From the NCBI RefSeq assembly GCF_001695835.1, contig NZ_MBSO01000029.1, positions 1 through 64,000 of the forward strand: a stretch of DNA of 64,000 bases, in the 5' to 3' direction. A program made the translations under genes and the position numbers. The notes under the pieces are model-generated. The model ran no database searches. It was not told where the DNA came from and saw nothing but the letters and a program-made list of their open reading frames with translations. Origin of the DNA: Ensifer sp. LC11. Lineage in GTDB: Bacteria; Pseudomonadota; Alphaproteobacteria; Rhizobiales; Rhizobiaceae. Below are positions 16,654 through 25,673 of the stretch, piece after piece. The first letter of the stretch is position 1; each line of letters begins with the position of its first letter.

Positions 16654-17022
16654 CTATTCCGCCGGGCGCGTCAGGATGAACAGCGCGGGGAGCGCCATCG
16701 CCGCTGCAACAATTGCGGCGAGGGGCAGGCTCGGGTTGCCGAAGAAGCAGAAGAGACCGAAGCTTGTGGCCATCAGGCTCACCGCACCCGTCTTGGCTCC
16801 CCTGGAAATCGCACCCTTTTCACGCCAGAGCCTGAGCGACCCGCCAAATATGCGATGATTGAGCAGCCATTGCTCGAGCCGGGGCGACGCGCGGGCAAAA
16901 AGCCCAGCTGCCAAAAGCAGAAAGGGTGTCGTCGGCATGATGGGAAGGAAGGCGCCGACAATGCCGAGACCGACCATCAGCCAACCGAGACCGAGATAAA
17001 GGAGGCGAAGTGCGGGGTTCAT
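16654..17022 (-). CDS. DUF454/YbaN-family inner-membrane protein
   Basis: A 122-residue membrane protein. It has the YbaN family pattern LGLGWLMVGLGIVGAFLPIMPTTPFLL-type start (Gly-rich helix followed by the conserved LP-x-x-PTTPF) and two or three more hydrophobic helices. The family function is not established. It lies 19 bases after the DUF2161 gene on the same strand with AGGGAAG before its ATG, so the two probably share a transcript. Confidence 0.85.
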   Translation of the reverse strand: MNPALRLLYLGLGWLMVGLGIVGAFLPIMPTTPFLLLAAGLFARASPRLEQWLLNHRIFGGSLRLWREKGAISRGAKTGAVSLMATSFGLFCFFGNPSLPLAAIVAAAMALPALFILTRPAE

Positions 17023-17041
17023 ATGGAACTTCCCTAGAGTA

Positions 17042-17761
17042 TCATGCTTCGGACGTCTCGACGGCCGGCGCCGGGCTGGCGTCGCCGGGTGGCCAACGGC
17101 GAAGCGCTTCGGCGCCCTGTTCCGTCAGGGCGTAGACGCCCCGGTCTACGCGCTCGAACCAGCCATAAACATTACTCAGCAGGATTTTGGCGGCGTCCGG
17201 CGCAACGGCGCGAAGGTCGCGTGGACGCCGTTCGCCGTCCTGCAGGGCCGCCGCACAGGCAAGTGCCTGTTGCCGATAGGCGGTCATGATCGGCGAACGC
17301 GTAGCGCCGCCCGCCGTCGGGTCCCCCTTGCGGCGTCGGTGCTCGCGGATCAGCCGCGATCGCTTTTTGTTGTTTTTGCGTGGCATCACCGCAGACGCGG
17401 CGAGAATGACATCGACCGCGCTGTTGTCGGCAACCGAAAGCATGCCAAACCCAAGCCTGCGGCAAAGATCGCGGAACCGGCGGTCGCTTTCCCGGCCCTT
17501 GCCCTTGGCCGAGACGCGGGCGGCAATCCAGACTTCGTCACCGGCCGTGGCGCGGTCGACGGCCTGCAGGATGAGTTCGAGATTGAAGCTCAGCTTCAGC
17601 TCGCAGATGACGACCAGCGGCGGCTCGTCGTCGCTGAGCGCAACGAGGTCGCAACCGCCGATCTCGCCCTTGACGCTGTAGCCACGGGTTTCGAGAAAGG
17701 TCTTGATCGGTTGGTAGAGGGTCGTCTCCAAACCCGGAAATCCTCTTCTGGTCGAAATCAT
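17042..17761 (-). CDS. DUF2161 family, putative PD-(D/E)XK nuclease-like protein
   Basis: A 239-residue protein. The N-terminal half carries a PD-(D/E)XK-like core: GGCDLVAL, then VVICELKLSFN, giving the D...ExK arrangement of metal-binding residues at about 38-55. The C-terminal part (about 165-225) looks like a small winged helix (NVYGWFERVDRGVYALTEQG). DUF2161 proteins are widespread in alphaproteobacteria and have no proven role. It is divergent from nfeD and appears to lead into the DUF454 gene. Confidence 0.8.
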   Translation of the reverse strand: MISTRRGFPGLETTLYQPIKTFLETRGYSVKGEIGGCDLVALSDDEPPLVVICELKLSFNLELILQAVDRATAGDEVWIAARVSAKGKGRESDRRFRDLCRRLGFGMLSVADNSAVDVILAASAVMPRKNNKKRSRLIREHRRRKGDPTAGGATRSPIMTAYRQQALACAAALQDGERRPRDLRAVAPDAAKILLSNVYGWFERVDRGVYALTEQGAEALRRWPPGDASPAPAVETSEA

Positions 17762-17961
17762 GGAGGTGCCGGAAGCATTGCCTCAAGTCGGCATCAGGGC
17801 GTTGCGCCGAGCGTGAACTAGCAGATAGCCGCAATTCTCCAGTCTGTCATTACGCCTGATGGCCGCGGGTGCGCTTTGCTTCGTCCTAACCTTGTGTTGT
17901 GCTATCATGGCGAGGTGAACACCTTTTTGAGGGTGTTGCGCATGCGAGGTTTTGACGACGG

Positions 17962-19371
17962 ATGTTGCGAATCCTCACTCTGTTGCTCGTTCTGATCTCA
18001 CCATTTTCGTTTCCAGCTGCGTTGCGAGCCGAAAGCGATCGGGTCGCCTTGGTTCTGCACGTCAACGGCGCCATCGGCCCGGCGACGGCCGAATATGTGG
18101 TGCGCGGCCTGGAGCGGGCGGCCGAGCGGCGGCTTCCCCTGGTTGTGCTGCAAATCGATACGCCCGGAGGTCTCGACAGCTCGATGCGCGACATCATCCG
18201 CGCGATCCTGGCCTCACCGGCGCCGGTGGCGAGCTTCGTCGCGCCGGGCGGTGCGCGTGCTGCAAGCGCCGGCACCTACATCCTCTACGCCAGCCACGTC
18301 GCCGCCATGGCGCCAGGAACGAATCTCGGGGCTGCGACGCCGATTGCCATCGGCGGCGACATGTTCGGCCAGGGCAAGGACGGAGACAGCGGCAAGGACG
18401 GCGATCAGTCCGGCGGCAAGCAAGGGGGGCCGCAAAGCGCCGCCGAAGCGAAGCTCGTCAACGACGCTGTCGCCTATATTCGCGGTCTGGCCGAACTGCG
18501 CGGTCGCAATGCCGACTGGGCGGAGCGGGCAGTGCGCGAGGCCGCAAGCCTCTCGGCCGAGGCAGCCGTGCGGGAAAAGGTCGTCGACCTCGCGGCCACG
18601 AGCGTGGACGACCTTCTGAAGCAGGCAAACGGCCGAACGGTGCGCGTGGGACAGCAGGACGTGGTGCTCGACACCTCCGGTCTTGCGATCGAGGACTTCG
18701 TGCCGGACTGGCGCACGCGGCTGCTTTCGGTCATCACCGATCCCAACATCGCGGTTATCCTCCTGATGATCGGCATCTATGGTTTGTTTTTCGAATTTCT
18801 GTCACCGGGATCGGTCGCGCCGGGCACGATCGGCGGCATCAGCCTGTTGCTCGGCCTCTACGCGCTTGCGCTGCTGCCGGTCAGTTTCGCGGGCATCGGG
18901 CTTATTCTGCTTGGGATCGGCCTGATGGTAGCCGAGGCACATTCGCCAACTTTCGGTATCCTCGGTGCCGGAGGCAGCATAGCGATCGTGCTCGGTGCCG
19001 CCATCCTGTTCGACACCGATACGCCGGGCCTGCAGGTCTCTTGGTCTGTGCTTGCCGTGCTTGCCGCCGCAAGTCTGGGCTTCAGTCTGCTTGTTGCGCG
19101 GCTCGCGTTCCGTACTCGCCGCCACGCGGTCGTCACGGGAGCCGAGCAGATGATCGGCATTGGCGGCAAGGTCGAAAGCTGGGCGGGTGCGGGCGGCTAC
19201 GTCGTCACCCATGGCGAGCGCTGGCAGGCCGTGAGCAATCAAACGCTATCCAGGGGCGAGGACGTGACGGTCGTCGGGCGCAACGGTTTGACGCTCGAGG
19301 TGGCCCGCAGTGAGCAGAAAAGCCAGGGCGCTCCCGCCTCGACGGGAGCACAGGCCGAAACGGAGGAATGA
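17962..19371 (+). CDS. nfeD: NfeD-family membrane-bound ClpP-class serine protease
   Basis: A 469-residue long-form NfeD. It has a signal peptide (residues 1-24), a ClpP-like serine protease domain with the nucleophile in [12 protein letters not shown] (Ser102) and a probable lysine partner at Lys164, four or five membrane helices at about 245-375, and a C-terminal OB-fold domain (about 390-450). The long form is known to pair with slipin/stomatin proteins and to cleave their C-terminal region. A Gly/Asp/Lys-rich low-complexity stretch (residues 131-157) sits inside the protease domain. The gene overlaps the slipin gene. Confidence 0.93.
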   Translation: MLRILTLLLVLISPFSFPAALRAESDRVALVLHVNGAIGPATAEYVVRGLERAAERRLPLVVLQIDTPGGLDSSMRDIIRAILASPAPVASFVAPGGARAASAGTYILYASHVAAMAPGTNLGAATPIAIGGDMFGQGKDGDSGKDGDQSGGKQGGPQSAAEAKLVNDAVAYIRGLAELRGRNADWAERAVREAASLSAEAAVREKVVDLAATSVDDLLKQANGRTVRVGQQDVVLDTSGLAIEDFVPDWRTRLLSVITDPNIAVILLMIGIYGLFFEFLSPGSVAPGTIGGISLLLGLYALALLPVSFAGIGLILLGIGLMVAEAHSPTFGILGAGGSIAIVLGAAILFDTDTPGLQVSWSVLAVLAAASLGFSLLVARLAFRTRRHAVVTGAEQMIGIGGKVESWAGAGGYVVTHGERWQAVSNQTLSRGEDVTVVGRNGLTLEVARSEQKSQGAPASTGAQAETEE

Positions 19372-19373
19372 TC

Positions 19374-20165
19374 ATGGACATGTTCGGGAGCCTTTTCGGG
19401 AGCCTTGCTCCCTTCGCCGCCCTACTGGTGCTCATCATTCTCGTCATCGCCTATGCGATCCGGATCCTGCGTGAATACGAGCGCGGCGTGATCTTCACGC
19501 TCGGCCGCTTCACCGGCGTCAAGGGGCCGGGCCTGATCCTGCTGGTTCCCTATGTCCAGCAGATGGTGCGGGTCGATCTTCGGACCCGGGTCCTGGACGT
19601 GCCGAGCCAGGATGTCATTTCCCATGATAACGTTTCGGTGCGGGTCAGCGCCGTCATCTATTTCCGGGTCATCGATGCGGAGAGGTCGACGATCCAGGTC
19701 GAGGATTTCATGATGGCGACGAGCCAGCTGGCGCAGACCACCCTGCGCTCGGTGCTCGGCAAACACGATCTCGACGAGATGCTGGCAGAGCGCGACCGTT
19801 TGAACGAGGACATCCAGAAGATCCTCGACAGCCAGACCGACGCCTGGGGTATCAAGGTGGCGACCGTCGAGATCAAGCATGTCGATATCAACGAGAGCAT
19901 GATCCGCGCGATCGCCCGCCAGGCGGAAGCCGAGCGGGAGCGGCGCGCCAAGGTGATCAATGCCGAGGGCGAGCAGCAGGCGGCTACCAAGCTGCTTGAG
20001 GCTGCCGAGATCCTCTCCCGCCAGCCTCAGGCGATGCAGCTGCGTTACTTGAGCACATTGAATGTCATAGCCGGCGAGAAGAACTCGACGATCGTCTTCC
20101 CGTTCCCGATGGAGATCGGCGGGCTGTTCGGGCTCAAGACCGACAAGCCCACCGGCCAGACGTGA
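19374..20165 (+). CDS. Slipin/stomatin-family SPFH-domain membrane protein
   Basis: A 263-residue slipin. There is one N-terminal membrane segment ([13 protein letters not shown]), then the SPFH domain starting [22 protein letters not shown] coiled-coil region about [20 protein letters not shown] follows. It forms oligomeric membrane scaffolds and is the known partner of NfeD proteases. The ATG at 19374 has GGAGGA six bases upstream; the ATG at 19368, overlapping the nfeD stop, sits too close to that site. Translation is probably coupled to nfeD. Confidence 0.93.
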   Translation: MDMFGSLFGSLAPFAALLVLIILVIAYAIRILREYERGVIFTLGRFTGVKGPGLILLVPYVQQMVRVDLRTRVLDVPSQDVISHDNVSVRVSAVIYFRVIDAERSTIQVEDFMMATSQLAQTTLRSVLGKHDLDEMLAERDRLNEDIQKILDSQTDAWGIKVATVEIKHVDINESMIRAIARQAEAERERRAKVINAEGEQQAATKLLEAAEILSRQPQAMQLRYLSTLNVIAGEKNSTIVFPFPMEIGGLFGLKTDKPTGQT

Positions 20166-20174
20166 GCGCTGAGA

Positions 20175-20194
20175 GGGCGGTCAGGCTGCCGCCC
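20175..20194. terminator. GC hairpin between convergent slipin and IMPase genes
   Basis: GGGCGG, eight bases, CCGCCC overlaps the end of the IMPase gene in a 15-base gap between convergent genes. No U tract is present; the hairpin may still limit read-through. Confidence 0.3.
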
Positions 20195-20993
20195 GTTCCA
20201 GATTGGCGACCTTGAGCAGATCGTCGACCGCGCCGGGCGCAGCCGCCAGGACCGGTGCCCAATGCGTCAGCGCCTCACCGCGCGCCGGGAAGGGCAAGGT
20301 CCAGCCGCCAGCCTCGGACACAAGGCAATAGCCGCCCAGGCAATCCCAGGCATGCATGTAGGGTTCGTAGTACCCGACGAGCCGGCCGGCCGCGACATAG
20401 GCGATCATCAGCGCGCCGGAACCGTTGCGCATGAAGTTGCCGCCGTCCGCAAGCAGGCGCTCAACGATGGCGCCCATCTCTCCGGGTTTTACCTGGTCAT
20501 TGGCGCCAAGTCCGGTGACGGCGTTGCGGATCGTGCGGGTGCCATCGAGACGAAGCGTCTTGCCGTTCAGCGTTGCGCCACGGCCTGTCGCGGCTGCGTA
20601 AAGCTCCTGATGGCAGGGCGACTGGATGACGCCGATGACCGGCCTTTCGTCATGCACGACGGCGATGGAAACACACCAGTTCGGCATGCCGTTGACAAAC
20701 GGCGTGGTGCCGTCAATCGGGTCGAGCACCCAGGTGAAGCCGGAGGAACCCTCCAGAAGCCCATGCTCTTCGCCGAGCACGCCGTCATCGGGAAAGGCAG
20801 CCGCGATCCTCTCGCGGATCAGGGTTTCGACGTTGCGGTCGGCGATCGAGACGACGTCGTGAGCGTCGCGCTTGGTCTCGATGACGAGCGTTTCCCGCTT
20901 CAGGAAGTAGTCATAGGCGAGCTGTCCGGCCTCCTCGGCCATGGACTTGGCAAGGGCGAACCGGGCATCGAGGCCGGTTATCTCGGAAGTCAT
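20181..20993 (-). CDS. Inositol monophosphatase-family phosphatase
   Basis: A 270-residue IMPase-family enzyme. The metal-binding sites are visible: GEEHG at about residue 75 and DPIDGTTPFVNG at about 91-102, plus the C-terminal AWDCLGGYCLVSEAGG. Members hydrolyse inositol phosphate, histidinol phosphate, sugar phosphates or PAP in a Mg-dependent way. It is the last gene of a five-gene minus-strand operon, 32 bases after the ABC ATPase, so the likely substrate is a phosphate ester brought in by that transporter. That link is inference; the family is certain. Confidence 0.9.
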   Translation of the reverse strand: MTSEITGLDARFALAKSMAEEAGQLAYDYFLKRETLVIETKRDAHDVVSIADRNVETLIRERIAAAFPDDGVLGEEHGLLEGSSGFTWVLDPIDGTTPFVNGMPNWCVSIAVVHDERPVIGVIQSPCHQELYAAATGRGATLNGKTLRLDGTRTIRNAVTGLGANDQVKPGEMGAIVERLLADGGNFMRNGSGALMIAYVAAGRLVGYYEPYMHAWDCLGGYCLVSEAGGWTLPFPARGEALTHWAPVLAAAPGAVDDLLKVANLERAAA

Positions 20994-21025
20994 GCGGCTG
21001 TCCTTCTCGTATCCAGTTTGAATAT

Positions 21026-22099
21026 TCAGGCGTCAATCAAAGCAAGGCCGCGGCTGCGGAAACCGATGGCGACCTCGGTTGCAGGAGATAGCATTTCCTC
21101 AACCGCCTGATCGACAACAAACAGCAGGCCTGTCGATGTTTCGACCTCGTATTCGACGTGGCCACCGAGATAGGCCGCGCTGCTGATCGTGCCCGAGAGG
21201 GCAGCGCCCTTGGCCGGCGTCAAGGTGACCGCATTGGGGCGGACCGCGAGTTTCGACGGACCGGGGCGGGCGTTTCGCGACGGCAGGCGATGTTCGAGGC
21301 CGCCGATGCGGATCGTCGCCAGACCGGCATCCGCCGCGGTGACCTCGCAGGGCAGCACATTGGCTTCGCCCATGAAGTCGGCGATGAAGGTCGAGGCAGG
21401 CGCCTCGTAGAGGTCTCGCGGCGCGCCTTCCTGTGCGATCACCCCATCCTTCATGACGATGATGCGGTCGGAAACGGCAAGCGCCTCGTCCTGGTCGTGG
21501 GTGACATAGACGGCGGTAAAGCCGAGCCGTTGCTGCAATTCGCGGATTTCCGTGCGGACCTTGCGGCGCAGCCGCGCGTCGAGGTTGGAAAGCGGCTCGT
21601 CGAGCAGCAGAACCTGCGGTTCGAGAACGAGGGCGCGGGCGACGGCCACGCGCTGCTGCTGCCCGCCGGAGAGCTCTGCCGGCAACCTTTGGCCGAGGCC
21701 TCCCAGACCGACAAGCTGCAGGCCTTCCTCTGCACGCTCACGCGCTTCCTTCTTCTTGATGCCCGACGATTCGAGGCCATAGGCGACGTTGTCGAGCGCC
21801 GACATGTGCGGAAACAGCGCATAGGACTGAAAGACCATCGACACGTCGCGCTCATTGGCCGGCAGCATGGTGACGTCCTTGCCGCCGATCAGGATCTTGC
21901 CGGCGGACGGATGTTCGAGCCCGGCAAGCATGCGCAACGTCGTGGTCTTGCCGCAGCCGGAGGGGCCAAGCAGGGTGACGAGCGTGCCGGGCTCGATGGT
22001 AAGCGACAGATCGTGAATGGCGGTGAAGGCGCCGAACTGCTTGCGCACGTTCTGGAAAACGACCGAGCCGGTGCGCGGGGAGTTCATCTGGGTGCTCAT
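21026..22099 (-). CDS. ABC transporter ATPase, Fbp/Pot (TOBE) type
   Basis: A 357-residue ATPase with Walker A GPSGCGKTTT, signature LSGGQQQRVAVARA, Walker B LLLDEPLSNLDAR and the H-loop THDQDEA. A C-terminal TOBE domain (about 280-355) is present, as in FbpC, AfuC and PotA. Its start overlaps the permease stop (ATGA). It drives the importer formed with the fused permease and the two binding proteins upstream. Confidence 0.93.
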   Translation of the reverse strand: MSTQMNSPRTGSVVFQNVRKQFGAFTAIHDLSLTIEPGTLVTLLGPSGCGKTTTLRMLAGLEHPSAGKILIGGKDVTMLPANERDVSMVFQSYALFPHMSALDNVAYGLESSGIKKKEARERAEEGLQLVGLGGLGQRLPAELSGGQQQRVAVARALVLEPQVLLLDEPLSNLDARLRRKVRTEIRELQQRLGFTAVYVTHDQDEALAVSDRIIVMKDGVIAQEGAPRDLYEAPASTFIADFMGEANVLPCEVTAADAGLATIRIGGLEHRLPSRNARPGPSKLAVRPNAVTLTPAKGAALSGTISSAAYLGGHVEYEVETSTGLLFVVDQAVEEMLSPATEVAIGFRSRGLALIDA

Positions 22100-24333
22100 G
22101 CGGTTTTCTCCTGGGAAATGGTGGTGGCGGCCGGGCGGGCCGGAGCGGCACTGAGGACGCGGTTCTCGCGCCTCAGCTTGCGTTCGCCGACGAGGAGTTG
22201 CAGACCGATGATGACGGTGATCATCACCAGGATAAGGGCCGAGGAATAGGCGATAGCCACCCCGAACTCGCCGTTCTCAACAAGGCCGACGATGTAGGCG
22301 GTCGCCATGTTGTATTCGGCGCTGACGAGGAAGACGACGGCGCTGATTGAGGTGATTGCCCGGACGAAAGAATAGACGAGGGCCGCGACGATAGCGGGCC
22401 GGAGCAGCGGCAGGATGACCTTGCGCAATGTCCGGAAACTCGTTGCCCGAAGCGTCAGCGACGCCTCGTCGAGACTCTTGTCGAGCTGGCTCATTGCCGC
22501 AATGCCGCCGCGCACGCCGACCGGCATGTTGCGGAAGACGAAGCAGGCAATCAGGATCAGCGCCGTGCCGGTCATTTCGAGCGGCGGCAGGTTGAAGGCG
22601 ATGATGTAGCTGATGCCGATGACGGTGCCGGGAATGGCGAAGCTCAGCATCAACGCGAACTCGAAGACATCGCGACCGGCAAAGCGCTGGCGCACGATGA
22701 GATAGGCCGTCAGCAGTCCGACAACAGCGGTGAGCGGAGCTGCGAGCAGCGAAATCTCCATGGTCGTCCAGAAGGAGTTCCAGGCAACGCCGGTCCAGGC
22801 GATCGCGCCGTCCACGACGGAGATCGAGAACGCCTTGGCGTAGTGGTCGAGGGTCAGCGAATGGTCGAGGCCCCAGGTCTTCACGAAGCCACCGAAGAGG
22901 ATCATGCCGTAGACGACGACGGTGAAGATCATCCAGGGAATGACGACGGCATGAACGCCGATCGACACCGAGCGTGGCAGAGCGCTGTGTGCGCCGGAGT
23001 CGCCCTTGCCGGTGACCGTCGAATAGTTCTTTCCCGCGAGCCAGTAGCGCTGGGCGAGGAAGGCCGAGAGCGTGAAGCAGAGCAGGATGATCGCGAGCAC
23101 GGCTGCGCGTGACGGATCGTTCTGCGCACCGACGACGGCGAAAAAGATCTCGGTCGAAAGCACGCCGTGGCTGCCGCCAAGCACAAGCGGGTTGCCGAAA
23201 TCGGCCATGCTTTCGATGAAGCCGATCAGGAAAGCGTTGGCAAGGCCCGGCTTCATCAGCGGTAGCGAGACGGTCCAGAAGGTGCGCCAGCGATCGGCCC
23301 TGAGTGTTTGAGATGCCTCTTCCATCGACGGGCTGACGCCTTCGACGACGCCGATCAGCACGAGGAAGGAGATCGGCGTGAAGGAGAGGACCTGGGCGAT
23401 CCAGATGCCGGTGAGGCCATAGAGCCAGCGACCGGGTTCGATGCCGAAGACATCGGAAAGAAATTCGGTGACGACGCCGGCGCGGCCGAAGAGCAGGGTC
23501 AGCGCCAGGCCGATGACGAAGGGCGGCGTGATGATCGGCAGCACCGTCAGGAGCCGCATGCCCTTCTTGAAGGGAAAGCGCGTGCGGGTGGCCATAAGTG
23601 CGAAGGCAAGGCCGAGAAGCGTCGAACCCGAAGCGGTCATCAGCGCCAGCCAGAGGGTTCGCCAGGCGACGCCACAGCGGCCCTCGCCGATGATGCAGCT
23701 CAAGCTCCAGATCGAGCCGTCCCGGACGTTGCGGATGAAGCCGTCAGGCTTGAACGAGCCGTCGAAATCCTGGACGGAAGCGGCGAACATGCTGCCGACC
23801 GGATAAAAGACGAAGACGATGACGAGGCAGACGAGCAGCGAAATCGACGCGACGAGGAAGGCGTCGCCCTTGAGCACGCCGCGTTCCGCAAGCCCGAAGG
23901 CGAACAGGAGCACAAAGGCAAGCGCTGCAAGCACGGCGCCGGCGCCCATCGACGGCTGTCCGTCGGACATAGGTCCGAACAAGGTCTCGCTGATCGTCCA
24001 GGTCCAGCCGGTGAAACCGATCGCCAGACCCTGCAGGGCCAGAAAGACGACACCCGTGGCACCGGCAATTGCGAGCATCATGCCGCGTCGGTCCGGGTCG
24101 CGAACAAAGCGTGCTGCAACTGAGATGCCGAAGAGTAGCAGCGCCACGCCAAGCCATGTGCGGCCATGGGCGAAGATCTGCGCCAGGCCGGGGGCGACGG
24201 CCGGGTCGGATGGGAAGCCGGTGAGCCAGCCAAGGCCGAAGAAGCCACCTTCGACGCGATACCAGGGGACAGCCAAGAATGCGGCCAGTCCGAGCCCGAG
24301 TGTCAGGTCGAGCCTGCAGTTGCGATGTTCCAT
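22096..24333 (-). CDS. Fused double ABC permease (FbpB/AfuB-like)
   Basis: A 745-residue membrane protein with two permease domains in one chain. Both EAA loops are visible: EEASQTLRADRWRTFWTV near residue 370 and DEASLTLRATSFRTLRKV near 640. About 190 extra residues with several membrane helices precede the first domain. FbpB/AfuB permeases have this fused arrangement. The ATG at 24333 follows GAGGACC and starts MEHRNCRLD; a longer frame upstream is unlikely. One gene supplies the whole channel. Confidence 0.92.
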   Translation of the reverse strand: MEHRNCRLDLTLGLGLAAFLAVPWYRVEGGFFGLGWLTGFPSDPAVAPGLAQIFAHGRTWLGVALLLFGISVAARFVRDPDRRGMMLAIAGATGVVFLALQGLAIGFTGWTWTISETLFGPMSDGQPSMGAGAVLAALAFVLLFAFGLAERGVLKGDAFLVASISLLVCLVIVFVFYPVGSMFAASVQDFDGSFKPDGFIRNVRDGSIWSLSCIIGEGRCGVAWRTLWLALMTASGSTLLGLAFALMATRTRFPFKKGMRLLTVLPIITPPFVIGLALTLLFGRAGVVTEFLSDVFGIEPGRWLYGLTGIWIAQVLSFTPISFLVLIGVVEGVSPSMEEASQTLRADRWRTFWTVSLPLMKPGLANAFLIGFIESMADFGNPLVLGGSHGVLSTEIFFAVVGAQNDPSRAAVLAIILLCFTLSAFLAQRYWLAGKNYSTVTGKGDSGAHSALPRSVSIGVHAVVIPWMIFTVVVYGMILFGGFVKTWGLDHSLTLDHYAKAFSISVVDGAIAWTGVAWNSFWTTMEISLLAAPLTAVVGLLTAYLIVRQRFAGRDVFEFALMLSFAIPGTVIGISYIIAFNLPPLEMTGTALILIACFVFRNMPVGVRGGIAAMSQLDKSLDEASLTLRATSFRTLRKVILPLLRPAIVAALVYSFVRAITSISAVVFLVSAEYNMATAYIVGLVENGEFGVAIAYSSALILVMITVIIGLQLLVGERKLRRENRVLSAAPARPAATTISQEKTA

Positions 24334-24471
24334 GACGGTCCTCGCGAGATTTGAAATGAAAACGATGTGACGTCGCGCCGCTCCGGCGGCTGGGCCGGAG
24401 GCGGCGATCGAGCGTCGATGCCGGGTGCTGCCGGCCGGATCAGTCATCCGGCCAGCACATTCCAGCGACGA

Positions 24472-25497
24472 TCAGTTGGCGGCGGCGCCAACTTCGCGGT
24501 CCCAGCGCTCGAGCAGCTGCTTGCGCTTCTCGGCGTCACCGAAGGTGGCGAAGTCGTAGTCGATCAGCTTGATGTCCTCGAACCGCGGCGCCTCCTTCGG
24601 CACTTCGGCTGATTTGTTGGAGGGGAGCTGGAAGGACTTGGCATCTTTCATGCGCGACTGTACCTCGGGCTTCAGGGCCCAGTCGTACCAGGCCTTGGCG
24701 CTGTCCAGGTTCTTGGCGCCGCGGATGATCGACATGGAACCGATCTCGTAGCCGGTGCCTTCGCAAGGGGCGATCGCCTTGATCGGGAAGCCTTCCGCCG
24801 TCTGCGACACCGCGTCATGCATGAAGACGATGCCGAGGCCGGTCTCGCCGCGTGCGGCCGCCTTTACCGGTGCCGAACCCGACTTGGTGTATTGCGCGAT
24901 ATTGCCGTTGAGCTTCTTCAGATAGTCGAAGGCCTGGTCTTCGCCCATGATCTGCACCAGCGAGGCGAGCGCCGTATAGGCGGTGCCCGACGAGTTCGGA
25001 TTGGCCATCTGGACCTCGCCCTTCAGTGAAGTGTCGAGCAGGTCGGCCCAGCACTTCGGCTCCTTCAGGCCCTTCTTCGAGAAGATCTCGGTGTTGTAGC
25101 CCCAGCCGAGCGCGCCAGCATAGACGCCAACCGTGCGGTAACCCGAGCCTTCGGCCTGCTTCTTTGCCCAATCCTGGAGTTGGTCGAGCATAGGGGACTT
25201 GTATTCGAGCGTCAGGCCGTCGGAAGCTGCCTGAAGGTGCGGGTCGCCGGTGCCGGCCCACCAAATGTCGGTCTTCGGGTTGCGCGCCTCTGCGCGCACC
25301 TTGGCATAGGTTTCGCCCGAGGACAGGCGCACCATGTTGACCTTGATGCCGGTCTCCTTCTGGAAATCGCCAGTCATCTGTTCGCAGATCACGACGTCTG
25401 CCGAGCAGATGAGATTGAGGCTGCCGGCGGCCTGCGCCGGCAGGGCAGCGAGCGCCGTTCCGGCGAAGAGCACGAGGGAAAGGGTTTTCGTTTTCAT
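24472..25497 (-). CDS. ABC substrate-binding protein, AfuA/FbpA-like (copy 1)
   Basis: A 341-residue periplasmic protein with a Sec signal peptide (cleavage near AQAA/GS). Family motifs are DIWWAGTGDPHLQAAS, NPNSSGTA, KAAARGETGLGIVFMHDA and APCEGTGYEIG. Ferric FbpA proteins have a neighbouring tyrosine pair for iron at the position that here reads LGIVFMHDA, so an iron ligand is unlikely. The WW-GT-DPH segment is closer to AfuA, which binds sugar phosphates (recalled). The start at 25497 has AGGAGG nine bases upstream. Confidence 0.88.
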   Translation of the reverse strand: MKTKTLSLVLFAGTALAALPAQAAGSLNLICSADVVICEQMTGDFQKETGIKVNMVRLSSGETYAKVRAEARNPKTDIWWAGTGDPHLQAASDGLTLEYKSPMLDQLQDWAKKQAEGSGYRTVGVYAGALGWGYNTEIFSKKGLKEPKCWADLLDTSLKGEVQMANPNSSGTAYTALASLVQIMGEDQAFDYLKKLNGNIAQYTKSGSAPVKAAARGETGLGIVFMHDAVSQTAEGFPIKAIAPCEGTGYEIGSMSIIRGAKNLDSAKAWYDWALKPEVQSRMKDAKSFQLPSNKSAEVPKEAPRFEDIKLIDYDFATFGDAEKRKQLLERWDREVGAAAN

Positions 25498-25618
25498 GGG
25501 TGGCATCCTCCTGTTGCCGTGGTTTATTCAGGCGCGAGCGAGACACGGCGCGGCCATCGGCCTGCCCGCCGGGCAGCACGTTCGCGATTTCGGATTTTCG
25601 GCATTGCTGGATCGGACT

Positions 25619-25660
25619 GATGAAAATAGGTGCGGTTATTCGCCCGCATCCTGCTCCAGC
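25619..25660. repeat. Degenerate copy of a rhizobial palindromic repeat
   Basis: The segment resembles the element at 38581-38624: both run GATGA, an A-rich stretch, GTG...GCGG, then CGCCCGCAT (25641-25649) and CTCCA. Here the left arm of the hairpin is worn away. It lies between the two binding-protein genes. Confidence 0.5.
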
Positions 25661-25673
25661 TTATTGCAAGCGA

